Positions 1-7,100 of a DNA stretch of 10,877 nt are shown piece by piece (within the stretch, counting starts at the first letter, position 1; each line of letters begins with the position of its first letter). The notes under the pieces are model-generated. The model was not told the DNA's origin. It saw only the letters and a program-made list of their open reading frames with translations, and did no database searches. The translations under genes and the position numbers were made by a program. The stretch is taken from positions 1-10,877 of the forward strand of contig JANXRO010000293.1 of assembly GCA_025356765.1 (NCBI GenBank), in the 5' to 3' direction. The stretch is from Hyphomicrobiales bacterium (GTDB lineage: Bacteria > Pseudomonadota > Alphaproteobacteria > Rhizobiales > Aestuariivirgaceae).

Positions 1-1595
1 ATCAATGTGTCGTGGTTAAATGCCTGCACGAGATAATTTCCGGCATTCACAGCAAGATTAAGTTTGGGGTCATAGCTCGTGTTCAAATTAAGGTTGCTGC
101 CATCCAAAGACTTTTTGCCAACACTCACTACATAACTCGTGGCGCCTTCGGCTGATGCTGCAACAAAACCCATATTTGCATTGATCTTCAAATCCAGCGT
201 TGCGCCCGCCGCAAGGTCGATGGTTTGGTGCGTCTCGCCAATATCAAGTTTAACCACAACGATATATTTGCCTGCGGGCAAATCGAACTTTGTATGCGAG
301 CCATAGTTTGTGTTTACCCACTCGCCCTTTTCATCGGCGCTGGCACCTTGGTGATAAACTTCAAAGGCAGCGCTCTCTTTCAAAGCCTCACCGCCCTCAG
401 AATAGAAGGCCGACACAAGCAATTTGCCAGCACCCATGCTGATAACTTTTGTCGTAGTCTCCCCAGATTTTATTTCAAATTCGGCTTTGGTGCGCGCCTC
501 ACCCAACCTCAACTCAACCCAATATTTTCCGGCGTTCAACATCCACGAATAGGTATCGCCATATTCGGTGTCGATATATTTATCATCGGCAGCGTGCAAT
601 TCCCAACTTGCACCCTTATCCGTCAGCGGCGTTTTATCGTCGATCATGCCGCTCAATTTCACAATGCCTGCTTCAAGATCAGCATCAAGCTTTGTCACTT
701 TGCCATCTTCAACTTTGATAGGCATTTTCCAGAAAGAACGATCAGATTGTACAGTGGCGATATAATCACCCGAGGCCAAATTGGTTTTCAGGTCAACGCC
801 ATATTCTTGGGCCACAAAGGCACCTTCTGTTCCATCAACACCATCGGGTTTCTTAAATGTCCATGATGGCTGGTCAAAAGGTTTTGCCAGTTCCAATGAT
901 GCTGTTTGTTTGGCGTGGCCACGAATATTGAATTTTTCTACTGCTGGCGGTGTGGGCGCAGGTGCTGGTTTTGCTGCGAGCGACGTCGATAAAGCTTTTT
1001 GCAATTCTGATGCATTGTTAGCGAGCGTAAACGTGCCGCCTGTTTTTTCGGCCAAGCATTTTAATTGCGCAACAGCGCCCTTGTTATCAAGGCCAAAACC
1101 AACCGTGTGCACCACAAGGCCAACGCCTGCCTTTTTCAATTCTTCGGCCACAGCGCAAGGGTCTGCATCGCAATTTTCAATGCCATCAGAAACCAGAATA
1201 ACGGTGGCTTTCTTTTCAGTATATTGCAAAGCCTCTGCCGCCATGCGCACGGCATCTGTCATCGGTGTTTGACCCTTGGGCGAAATGCCTTTCACCGCAG
1301 CCATAAAATCTTCGGCGTTCAAAGGCCCGGGTTCACGCAACACTTCAATATCTTTGCAGTTGCCCTTTTCGCGGTGACCATAAGCAATCAGCCCAATTTC
1401 ATCTTCAGCCTTCCATGTGCTGATGATTTTTCCAACAACCTGTTTGGCAATGTCGATTTTAGATTTGCCATCAATCTTGGCCCGCATAGAGCCCGATGCG
1501 TCCAGCACCAAAATAACCCGCGAACCCTCTTCAGCATGGGCGGGAAAGACGATCGATAGAAAAAGAAAAATGGCCAAAACGAGGTTGCGTATCAT
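1..1595 (-). CDS. Secreted VWA-domain protein with C-terminal repeats (partial, 3' end outside window)
   Basis: The frame is open for 531 codons from ATG at 1595 and runs off the left edge without a stop. The start is supported by GGAG about 8 nt upstream and by a signal peptide (residues 1-21, hydrophobic core, ending AHA before EEGSR). A von Willebrand factor A domain spans about residues 26-200. It has a full metal-binding (MIDAS) set: DASGS at 32-36, Thr110 in GQTPMTDA and Asp137 in VSDGIENC. A short Ala/Pro linker near residue 220 leads to a C-terminal half of degenerate repeats of about 80 residues, each with an AG-x-Y strand (Tyr278, Tyr358, Tyr444, Tyr521) and often a preceding YG. 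These look like small beta-sandwich modules. VWA domains generally bind protein partners or extracellular ligands through a metal ion, so a periplasmic or surface scaffold role is inferred. Substrate and partner are unknown. It is the last visible gene of the operon with the TauE-like and UPF0303 genes. Confidence 0.88.
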   Translation of the reverse strand, partial: MIRNLVLAIFLFLSIVFPAHAEEGSRVILVLDASGSMRAKIDGKSKIDIAKQVVGKIISTWKAEDEIGLIAYGHREKGNCKDIEVLREPGPLNAEDFMAAVKGISPKGQTPMTDAVRMAAEALQYTEKKATVILVSDGIENCDADPCAVAEELKKAGVGLVVHTVGFGLDNKGAVAQLKCLAEKTGGTFTLANNASELQKALSTSLAAKPAPAPTPPAVEKFNIRGHAKQTASLELAKPFDQPSWTFKKPDGVDGTEGAFVAQEYGVDLKTNLASGDYIATVQSDRSFWKMPIKVEDGKVTKLDADLEAGIVKLSGMIDDKTPLTDKGASWELHAADDKYIDTEYGDTYSWMLNAGKYWVELRLGEARTKAEFEIKSGETTTKVISMGAGKLLVSAFYSEGGEALKESAAFEVYHQGASADEKGEWVNTNYGSHTKFDLPAGKYIVVVKLDIGETHQTIDLAAGATLDLKINANMGFVAASAEGATSYVVSVGKKSLDGSNLNLNTSYDPKLNLAVNAGNYLVQAFNHDTL

Positions 1596-1612
1596 GCCCT
1601 GCTCTCCGATTG

Positions 1613-1628
1613 TTGAGCCCCCGCTCAA
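1613..1628. repeat. Short inverted repeat between the TauE-like and VWA genes
   Basis: TTGAGC and GCTCAA form a perfect 6-bp stem around a CCCC loop (GGGG on the transcribed strand). It sits in the 52-nt space between the TauE-like stop and the VWA start, just upstream of the VWA ribosome binding site. No T-run follows, so it is not a normal intrinsic terminator. It could affect mRNA processing or access to the VWA start, but this is inference. Confidence 0.4.
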
Positions 1629-1647
1629 ATCACTGAATGCCGTGTCA

Positions 1648-2406
1648 TCAGATTTTTGTCAATCCGCGCAAGCCTTCATAAATCAGGTTCAAAGACAGCA
1701 GGAAAAGTGCAACCTCAACAAACCTGAAAAAGATCTTCTCGGGCATGAACTTTGTAACGTTAAATCCGGCCAGAGCGCCTACCAATGCAATGGGCGTCAG
1801 TGCTGCGCCCACTTCAAGGCTGTTCACATTAATTTGCCCAAGCATCCAATAGGGTGGCAATTTCAAAAAATTGATCACCGCAAACACAATCGTCGCTGTG
1901 CCTGCATAGGTCATCTTGTCGAGCTTCTGTGGCAGAACATACATTTGATAAGGTGGCCCCCCGGCATGGGCCACAAAACTGGTAAAGCCCGCAATCGTGC
2001 CCCAGAAAAATCCGCGTGGCAAATCTGCGGGCTTTGCCTCAATCACGCGCTTTCCTTTTAACAACCCATCAACAAAATATGAAAGGCCAATAACACCCAC
2101 CACAAATTTCACCAAATCATCGCTGGTGATGGACGCGGTGGCCCAGCCAATCAAAATGCCGATAATTCCTGCGGCAACCATAATTTTGATGTTGCGCATG
2201 TCATAGTGTTTGCGAAACATCCAAAGGCCATACCAATCGCTCACCACCAAAATTGGCAACAAAATTCCTGCCGCCACAACAGGAGATGTGGCCAGCGCCA
2301 TGACGGGAACACTCAATACGCCAACACCTTGAAGCCCGCCCTTAGATGCGCCAACTAAAAATGAAGCGGCGGCAGCGCAAAGCCAAAACCAAATGTCAAA
2401 ATGCAT
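1648..2406 (-). CDS. TauE/SafE-family membrane permease (sulfite exporter-like)
   Basis: A very hydrophobic protein of 252 residues, the usual length of the TauE/SafE (DUF81, sulfite/sulfoacetate exporter-like) family, with about seven or eight membrane segments. Family features visible are the N-terminal FLVGASKGG stretch and, at the start of the second half, FTSFVAHAGGPP, matching the internally duplicated four-helix architecture. Known relatives export sulfite, sulfoacetate or other small organic sulfur anions across the inner membrane; the actual substrate cannot be read from sequence. ATG at 2406 is chosen because it overlaps the TGA stop of the upstream UPF0303 gene (TGATG), typical of translational coupling. 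A GTG one codon earlier (2409) is an alternative. No strong Shine-Dalgarno is seen, which fits coupling. It is the middle gene of the probable UPF0303-TauE-VWA operon. Confidence 0.9.
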   Translation of the reverse strand: MHFDIWFWLCAAAASFLVGASKGGLQGVGVLSVPVMALATSPVVAAGILLPILVVSDWYGLWMFRKHYDMRNIKIMVAAGIIGILIGWATASITSDDLVKFVVGVIGLSYFVDGLLKGKRVIEAKPADLPRGFFWGTIAGFTSFVAHAGGPPYQMYVLPQKLDKMTYAGTATIVFAVINFLKLPPYWMLGQINVNSLEVGAALTPIALVGALAGFNVTKFMPEKIFFRFVEVALFLLSLNLIYEGLRGLTKI

Positions 2407-2909
2407 CACGGTGTTTCAGGCCCCAAAGCCAAAGCAGCGTGACCAAGTTTCAAAAACGAACAGAGGTTTTCAACCACAAATCCATGGTCGTCACGTTGTG
2501 GAATTCCAGAAACCGTAATGGCACCAACAACGCCTGTTCCAATAATGTGGATGGGAAAGCTGCCACCCGCATTGGCAAATTCAGCCACATCGATGCCGCG
2601 CGAAGCGTCAAAACCACCGCCTTTGGCCACAGTTTCTTGCCCCAATCGATAAGAACTTTTTTGAAAGCGCATCACTGAATTCAGTTTGCGCCTAACCCAT
2701 GTTTCATTGTCGGGCGTTGTGCCAGGCAGACAGGCATAAAACATTTGCCGAGAGCCTACATGAATATCAATCACCAATGGCAATTTGCGCAAGGCCGCGG
2801 CATCGCGCAATTGCATTCCCAGCGCCCAAGAATCCGCTTCGTCAAATTTGGTAAAACGCAAAACCTTTTCTTGGTGCTCAATCTTCAAAATATCTTCGCT
2901 GGCCGACAT
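2406..2909 (-). CDS. UPF0303 / HbpS-like (DUF336 superfamily) protein
   Basis: A soluble protein of 167 residues with no signal peptide, matching in length and layout the UPF0303 family related to HbpS/GlcG (often labelled heme-degrading domain protein; the yeast member is YBR137W). Recognisable stretches are FDEADSWALG near the N-terminus, LPLVIDIHVGSRQMFYA, the central NETWVRRKLNSV, and the Gly-rich GGSFPIHI...GVVGAITVSG. Biochemical function is not settled for the family. Heme or cofactor binding is suggested by the fold relatives but not shown here. ATG at 2909 is preferred (start MSASEDILKIEHQE, as in relatives, with GGAAAG about 5 nt upstream). A TTG at 2930 would add seven residues. 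It is the first gene of a probable operon, and its stop overlaps the start of the TauE-like permease, implying a joint role. Confidence 0.82.
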   Translation of the reverse strand: MSASEDILKIEHQEKVLRFTKFDEADSWALGMQLRDAAALRKLPLVIDIHVGSRQMFYACLPGTTPDNETWVRRKLNSVMRFQKSSYRLGQETVAKGGGFDASRGIDVAEFANAGGSFPIHIIGTGVVGAITVSGIPQRDDHGFVVENLCSFLKLGHAALALGPETP

Positions 2910-3061
2910 GTTCGCTTTCCAATATGACAATTCATTAATCTTCTCGCCGCCTTTTAAACACTTTTAAATAGGATTAGAATGTCCCCAAGAGGATGGCGAA
3001 TCTTCTTATTTTTTCAACCTTAGTCCGCATCATGTGGGGCGGCTACACAAAGGAATATGAA

Positions 3062-3766
3062 ATGTCCAAAACACTGCGCACACTTGGGTTTGCTGCTCTA
3101 TTGGCAGTAAGCGCCAGCGCCATGATGTCGAGCCAAGCTTCCGCCTTGTCGATGACAGAATGCAGCGCCAAATACAAAGCCGCAAAGGCCGCCGGCACTG
3201 ATGGTGGCTTGAAGTGGAATGATTTCCGCAAAGCAAATTGTGCAGCTGATGCCGCCGCCGCAGCGCCTGCTGCTCCGGCAGCCCCTGCTGCCAAACCAGC
3301 CAAAGCCGTTGTTGCAGCACCTGCCGCAGCTGCCGCCGCCGCAGCTCCAGCCGCTGGCACATTCATGCAACAATGCTCTGCTGCTTGGAAAGCCATGAAG
3401 GCTGCCAACACAGTGCCCGCAGGCATGACATTCCGTGATTTCCAGAAAGGCAAATGCGTGGCACCTGCCGGCACAGTTGCCGCAGCGCCCGCTGCCCCAG
3501 CCGCACCTGCAGCTGCAACACCCATGAAGCCGGTTAAGGTTGCGCCAGCTGAACCCGTTGGCACAGCCGCCGATACATCTGCCGAACCAACCGTTGATAA
3601 AAATGGCAAGCCATTAACAGCCAAGCAGATTGCTGCCCACGTGCGTATCAAGCAGTGTGGCAACAACTGGCGCGCTGATAAAGCCGCCAATAAAATTGCT
3701 GCTGGACAGACATGGCCAAAGTATTGGCACGAATGCAGCATGCGCTTGAAGGCCGCTGGCCAATAA
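3062..3766 (+). CDS. Secreted Ala/Pro-rich protein with three Cys-x25/26-Cys modules
   Basis: A protein of 234 residues. ATG at 3062 is chosen over an in-frame ATG at 2993 because AAGGA lies 7 nt upstream and a signal peptide starts exactly there (residues 1-28, cleavage likely after SQASA). The mature protein holds three related modules: Cys34-Cys60, Cys105-Cys132 and Cys199-Cys225. Each follows the pattern C-x3-[YW]-K/R-A-x-KAA-x5/6-G-x2-[WF]-x2-[FY]-x4-C. They are separated by low-complexity linkers rich in Ala, Pro and some Lys (about 61-100 and 133-195). The paired cysteines could form one disulfide per module in the periplasm, making small helical hairpins; this is inference. Similar Cys-bounded modules occur in uncharacterised secreted proteins of Hyphomicrobiales, but I cannot assign a function. 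It is monocistronic, divergent from the UPF0303 operon, and followed by its own terminator. Confidence 0.85.
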   Translation: MSKTLRTLGFAALLAVSASAMMSSQASALSMTECSAKYKAAKAAGTDGGLKWNDFRKANCAADAAAAAPAAPAAPAAKPAKAVVAAPAAAAAAAAPAAGTFMQQCSAAWKAMKAANTVPAGMTFRDFQKGKCVAPAGTVAAAPAAPAAPAAATPMKPVKVAPAEPVGTAADTSAEPTVDKNGKPLTAKQIAAHVRIKQCGNNWRADKAANKIAAGQTWPKYWHECSMRLKAAGQ

Positions 3767-3788
3767 GCTTGTCGCAAAATCAATAATG

Positions 3789-3817
3789 AAGGCCTCGTGA
3801 AAACGGGGCCTTTTTTT
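3789..3817 (+). terminator. Intrinsic terminator after the Cys-module gene
   Basis: AAGGCCTCG and CGGGGCCTT form a 9-bp stem (one T-G wobble) around a TGAAAA loop. The second arm runs directly into seven Ts (two of them in the stem). It begins 22 nt after the stop at 3766. It also lies 14 nt beyond the end of the convergent rarA gene, but no T-run follows it in that direction, so it acts mainly on the plus strand. Confidence 0.92.
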
Positions 3818-3830
3818 ATGCTTTGCGCTG

Positions 3831-5132
3831 TTATGCGTTACGCTCGCGCCGCAACTTCTCCCAATAGTCTAAACGCTTTTGAATATCGCGTTCAAAGCCG
3901 CGCTCTACGGGCACATAAAATTTGCGCCTGCCCATTTGATCAGGAAAATAATTTTGCCCTGAAAAGGCATCAGGCTGGTCATGGTCATAACGATAGCCTG
4001 CGCCATAATCTTGGGCTTTCATCAGCTTTGTTGGCGCATTCAGAATAATTTTCGGCGGTGGCAAAGAGCCGGTTTCACGCGCGGCTGCCATGGCCGCAGA
4101 AAATGCATTATACCCCGCGTTGGATTTGGGTGCCGTGGCCACATAAATCACGGCTTGGGCCAAAGCCAGTTCACCTTCCGGAGACCCTAAAAATTCAAAT
4201 GTATCTTTAGCGGCCAAGGCTTGCGTTAAAGCTTGCGGGTCGGCCAAGCCAATATCTTCAATGGCCATGCGCACAATGCGGCGCGCCAAAAACAACGGGT
4301 CTTCGCCTGCGGTTAACATGCGCGCCAAATAGTAAAGCGCTGCATCAGGATCAGACCCACGCACCGATTTATGCAACGCTGAAATTAAATTATAATGCCC
4401 ATCTGCCGCCTTGTCATAAAGCGGCAGGCGCTTGGCAATCACTTTGCTCAAACCCTCAACGTCCAAAACTGCATCGCCTTGCGCAAAAATCTCTTCGACC
4501 AGATTGAGAAAATAACGGCCATCACCATCGGCCATGTCAATCAAGGCGGCGCGAGCTTCAGCGGTTAAGGGCACTTCGCGTTTTTCATAAAACGCAGCCC
4601 GCACCAATAAAGATTCCAGGGCCGCAACATCTAACCGCTGCAACACCAAAACTTGGGCACGTGATAATAAAGCACCATTCAATTCAAACGATGGGTTTTC
4701 TGTTGTGGCCCCCACAAGAGTGATGGTTCCATCTTCCACAAAGGGCAAAAACGAATCCTGTTGTGATTTGTTGAAGCGGTGAATTTCATCCACAAACAAC
4801 AATGTGCCCCTGCCCTGCATGCGCCGCATGCGCGCCTGTTCAAACGCCTTTTTCAAATCGGCCACGCCGGAAAAAATGGCCGACATTTGTTCAAATGCCA
4901 AACCCGTTTCACCGGCCAACAGCCTAGCGATGGTGGTTTTGCCAGTGCCCGGCGGCCCCCATAAAATGATGGAAGCCATGCGGCCCGAAGCCAGCGTTTT
5001 CGTTAGTGTGCCATTGGGCCCCACCAGATGGTCTTGGCCCACAACATCAGCAAGCTGTGTTGGCCGCAAACGATCAGCCAGTGGGCGCGGGCCTTCTTTA
5101 TCAAGCCCTGCAGCTTCAAAAAGATCGGCCAT
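3831..5132 (-). CDS. rarA: RarA/MgsA replication-associated recombination AAA+ ATPase
   Basis: A protein of 433 residues, full length for the RarA/MgsA/WRNIP1 family, which acts at stalled replication forks in the cytoplasm and interacts with SSB and the clamp-loader system. The N-terminal PLADRLRP...VVGQDHLVG is the family signature. Walker A is GPPGTGKTT at 59-67 and Walker B is DEIH at 115-118, followed by RFNKSQQD. Sensor 1 lies in GATTENPSFELN. The C-terminal half holds the tetramerisation region with the typical stretches SVRGSDPDAALYYLARM, RRIVRMAIEDIGLADP and LMKAQDYGAGYRYDHD. ATG at 5132 overlaps the stop of the upstream protease gene by one base (TGATG), so translation is probably coupled. 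The degQ-rarA order is common in alphaproteobacteria. Nothing is missing or broken. Confidence 0.97.
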   Translation of the reverse strand: MADLFEAAGLDKEGPRPLADRLRPTQLADVVGQDHLVGPNGTLTKTLASGRMASIILWGPPGTGKTTIARLLAGETGLAFEQMSAIFSGVADLKKAFEQARMRRMQGRGTLLFVDEIHRFNKSQQDSFLPFVEDGTITLVGATTENPSFELNGALLSRAQVLVLQRLDVAALESLLVRAAFYEKREVPLTAEARAALIDMADGDGRYFLNLVEEIFAQGDAVLDVEGLSKVIAKRLPLYDKAADGHYNLISALHKSVRGSDPDAALYYLARMLTAGEDPLFLARRIVRMAIEDIGLADPQALTQALAAKDTFEFLGSPEGELALAQAVIYVATAPKSNAGYNAFSAAMAAARETGSLPPPKIILNAPTKLMKAQDYGAGYRYDHDQPDAFSGQNYFPDQMGRRKFYVPVERGFERDIQKRLDYWEKLRRERNA

Positions 5133-6520
5133 CAGCCAAGCCTAAGAAAAACTTTTTGGCCACCGCGCTCAAATCCAATCAACCACCCGTGGCTAGGCTG
5201 CATTAAAATGCGCCGCAAGGTTTCGATCGTGTCAATTGGCGTGCCGTTCACTTCCCGCAAAACATCGCCCTTGACCATAAAGCGTTGCGCTGGGCCATCT
5301 TTCACATCTGTCACCACAACACCAACAGCGTCCTTGGACAGGCCCAGTTGCTCAGACATCTCCGGTGTCAGATTGGTCACCACCAATCCGGCCAAAGGTG
5401 TTCTGCCCGTAATGGTGGCTTCCAGCCTTTTTGTGGTCTCAGGAGCCGCCACCAATTTAATCGACACTTGGCGCGATTGTGCGCCACGCCGAAACTCAAT
5501 CAGCTTTGCATCCCCGATATGAGAAGTTCCCAGCAAGTAGTTGAGTTCTTGGGCATTTTCCAATGATTTTCCATCCATGGCCATCATCACGTCTCCGCTT
5601 TGAATGCCAGCTTTCGCCAGTGGGCTTTCAGGCTCTAACGCCACCACCAAAACTCCTTCTGGCCGCGCAAAGCCAAGCGAGTCTGCAATATCTTGCGTCA
5701 CGTTTTGAAACGTTCCGCCAAACCAAGGCCTAACAATTTTTTGGCCTGTCTCAGCCGATTGCACAACCGTTGCCACCATATTAGCCGGAATGGAGAACCC
5801 CAATCCGATAGACCCGCCAGATTTTGAATAAATCATGGAGTTAATGCCAATCAACTCGCCGCGCATGTTCACCAACGCGCCGCCAGAATTGCCTGGGTTA
5901 ATGGCAGCATCGGTTTGGATGAAAGATTGATAGTCAGATGCGCCAACATCAGTGCGCGCCAAGCCAGAGATAATGCCACTTGTCACCGTTTGGCCAACAC
6001 CAAACGGGTTGCCGATGGCCAAAACCAAATCCCCCACTTCCAAATTGTCTGAATTGGCCAAGCGCAATGTGGGCAAGGCTTCTTCACCCACGTCAATTTT
6101 CAAAACCGCCAGGTCCGTGCGTTCATCCGCCACCACCAAAACTGCCGCAAACTCACGCTTATCGGCCAAGGCCACGCGAATGTTTGTAGCGTTTTTAATC
6201 ACATGATTGTTGGTGACGATAATGCCAGTGGAATCCACAATCACGCCAGAACCCAGCGAATTGGCAACCCGTTCACGTGGTGGCCCAAATCCATTTTGCC
6301 CAAAAAATTGCTTGAAAAATGGGTCAACCAAAGCATCGTTGGCCTGCTGGCGTTCAATTGTTTTGGCATACACATTCACCACCGCAGGGGCAGTGCGCTT
6401 CACCAATGGCGCAAAAGACAACAGAATCTGCTGGCGGTCTGTGGGCACAGAGCGCGGGTCAGCCTTCACCCCGCTCACCATAAACATCACCGCCAAGACC
6501 GCGATAAAAATTCTCGTCAT
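5132..6520 (-). CDS. degQ: Periplasmic DegP/DegQ (HtrA)-family serine endoprotease
   Basis: A protein of 462 residues with a signal peptide (1-20, ending VKA), a trypsin-like protease domain and two PDZ domains (about 265-355 and 370-462), the DegP/DegQ layout. The catalytic triad is intact: His106 in TNNHVI, Asp136 in ERTDLAVLK and Ser212 in NPGNSGG. The LA-loop region between residues 55 and 85 is short, closer to DegQ than to E. coli DegP. The family degrades or refolds misfolded envelope proteins. ATG at 6520 is chosen because GGGAG lies 8 nt upstream and the signal peptide starts there. In-frame starts further upstream (6535, 6601) would add residues ahead of the signal sequence, and the one at 6601 would overlap the lrp gene. 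It lies 16 nt after lrp and overlaps rarA, so it is probably co-transcribed with both. PDZ1 begins WFGGTFQNV where WLGV is more usual. Symbol by family resemblance only. Confidence 0.93.
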   Translation of the reverse strand: MTRIFIAVLAVMFMVSGVKADPRSVPTDRQQILLSFAPLVKRTAPAVVNVYAKTIERQQANDALVDPFFKQFFGQNGFGPPRERVANSLGSGVIVDSTGIIVTNNHVIKNATNIRVALADKREFAAVLVVADERTDLAVLKIDVGEEALPTLRLANSDNLEVGDLVLAIGNPFGVGQTVTSGIISGLARTDVGASDYQSFIQTDAAINPGNSGGALVNMRGELIGINSMIYSKSGGSIGLGFSIPANMVATVVQSAETGQKIVRPWFGGTFQNVTQDIADSLGFARPEGVLVVALEPESPLAKAGIQSGDVMMAMDGKSLENAQELNYLLGTSHIGDAKLIEFRRGAQSRQVSIKLVAAPETTKRLEATITGRTPLAGLVVTNLTPEMSEQLGLSKDAVGVVVTDVKDGPAQRFMVKGDVLREVNGTPIDTIETLRRILMQPSHGWLIGFERGGQKVFLRLG

Positions 6521-6536
6521 AAAATTGTCTCCCATA

Positions 6537-6986
6537 TCACGCCTGTCTGCGATCAAGTTTTGTTGATAAAATGACGGCAGTTTCAACATGCGTAATGCCA
6601 TTTAAAACGGTGATCCGGTCTAAAATTTCATCCATGCTTTCAGCCGAAGAAGCCCGCACCAAGGCCACCAGATCCACCTTTCCGCTCACGGCATGAAGCA
6701 CCTCAATCTGTGGAAATTTTGCCAACATCTTGGCCACATCCATGTGCTTGCGTGGTTCAACCGCGATGGAAACCCACGCGGAAAAACTTTGCGGCACAGC
6801 GGCCTTGGCCAGCTTGATGGTATAACCCTCAATCACGCCCTGTTCTTCAAGCCGCCGCAAACGATCTTGCACTGTCGTTCGCGATAGGCCCAGCTTGCGG
6901 GCCAGCGATGCAACAGGCTCGCGCGCATTGGCCCGCAAAACCTCTAACAGCGCGTGATCTTTTTCAGACACCTGAATTTTCGTCAT
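6537..6986 (-). CDS. Lrp/AsnC-family transcriptional regulator
   Basis: A protein of 149 residues, standard Lrp/AsnC length. An N-terminal winged helix-turn-helix (about residues 8-55) contains the typical LARKLGLSRTTVQDRLRRLEEQGVI. It is followed by a RAM ligand-binding and oligomerisation domain (about 65-140) with the Gly-containing HAVSGKVDLVALVRA turn. These regulators bind DNA as dimers or octamers and respond to amino acids. ATG at 6986 is preferred because the protein then starts like relatives. An ATG at 6998 (four residues longer) lies right against a palindrome with no room for a ribosome binding site, and longer versions would overlap the divergent decarboxylase. It is divergent from the ornithine-decarboxylase-like gene, which is its most likely target, and is followed 16 nt later by the protease gene. 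Confidence 0.93.
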   Translation of the reverse strand: MTKIQVSEKDHALLEVLRANAREPVASLARKLGLSRTTVQDRLRRLEEQGVIEGYTIKLAKAAVPQSFSAWVSIAVEPRKHMDVAKMLAKFPQIEVLHAVSGKVDLVALVRASSAESMDEILDRITVLNGITHVETAVILSTKLDRRQA

Positions 6987-6999
6987 TGTGTTTGCCATT

Positions 7000-7014
7000 C
7001 CGTCATTATGACGG
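7000..7014. promoter_or_regulatory. Candidate Lrp/AsnC operator between lrp and the decarboxylase
   Basis: CCGTCAT and ATGACGG form a perfect 7-bp dyad around a single central base pair, 15 bp in total. It sits immediately upstream of the lrp start region and 86 bp before the decarboxylase ATG. Lrp/AsnC proteins commonly bind dyads of about 15 bp in the shared promoter of a divergent target gene and repress themselves. Position and symmetry are seen; binding is inferred. Confidence 0.5.
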
Positions 7015-7100
7015 CACTTTACTGCTTCGGCAACACATCGCCGTGTCGAAACCTTCATCCTTTTGTGACACATTGAGCGGAGTTCAGGAGACTCACACCC

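Noticed and set aside
225..1559. Plus-strand open frames at 225-866, 781-1272 and 1065-1559
   Set aside because: They are antisense to the well-supported VWA gene, which has a signal peptide, RBS and complete MIDAS motif. Their translations show no family features.
2993..3061. N-terminal extension of the Cys-module protein from ATG 2993
   Set aside because: It would put 23 residues in front of a clear signal peptide. The ideal SD (AAGGA) serves ATG 3062.
3030..3783. Minus-strand Ala/Gly-rich frames opposite the Cys-module gene
   Set aside because: The high GC and GCC/GCA repeats of the Ala/Pro linkers keep the antisense frames open. They have no RBS and the real plus-strand gene has a signal peptide and terminator.
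6521..6601. Upstream start for the DegQ-like protease at 6601
   Set aside because: It overlaps the lrp coding end and precedes the signal peptide. ATG 6520 has GGGAG at proper spacing.
7015..7100. speF-type leader RNA upstream of the decarboxylase
   Set aside because: Such leaders in alphaproteobacteria are several hundred nucleotides long. Fewer than 90 nt separate the palindrome from the ATG and no large structured region is visible.
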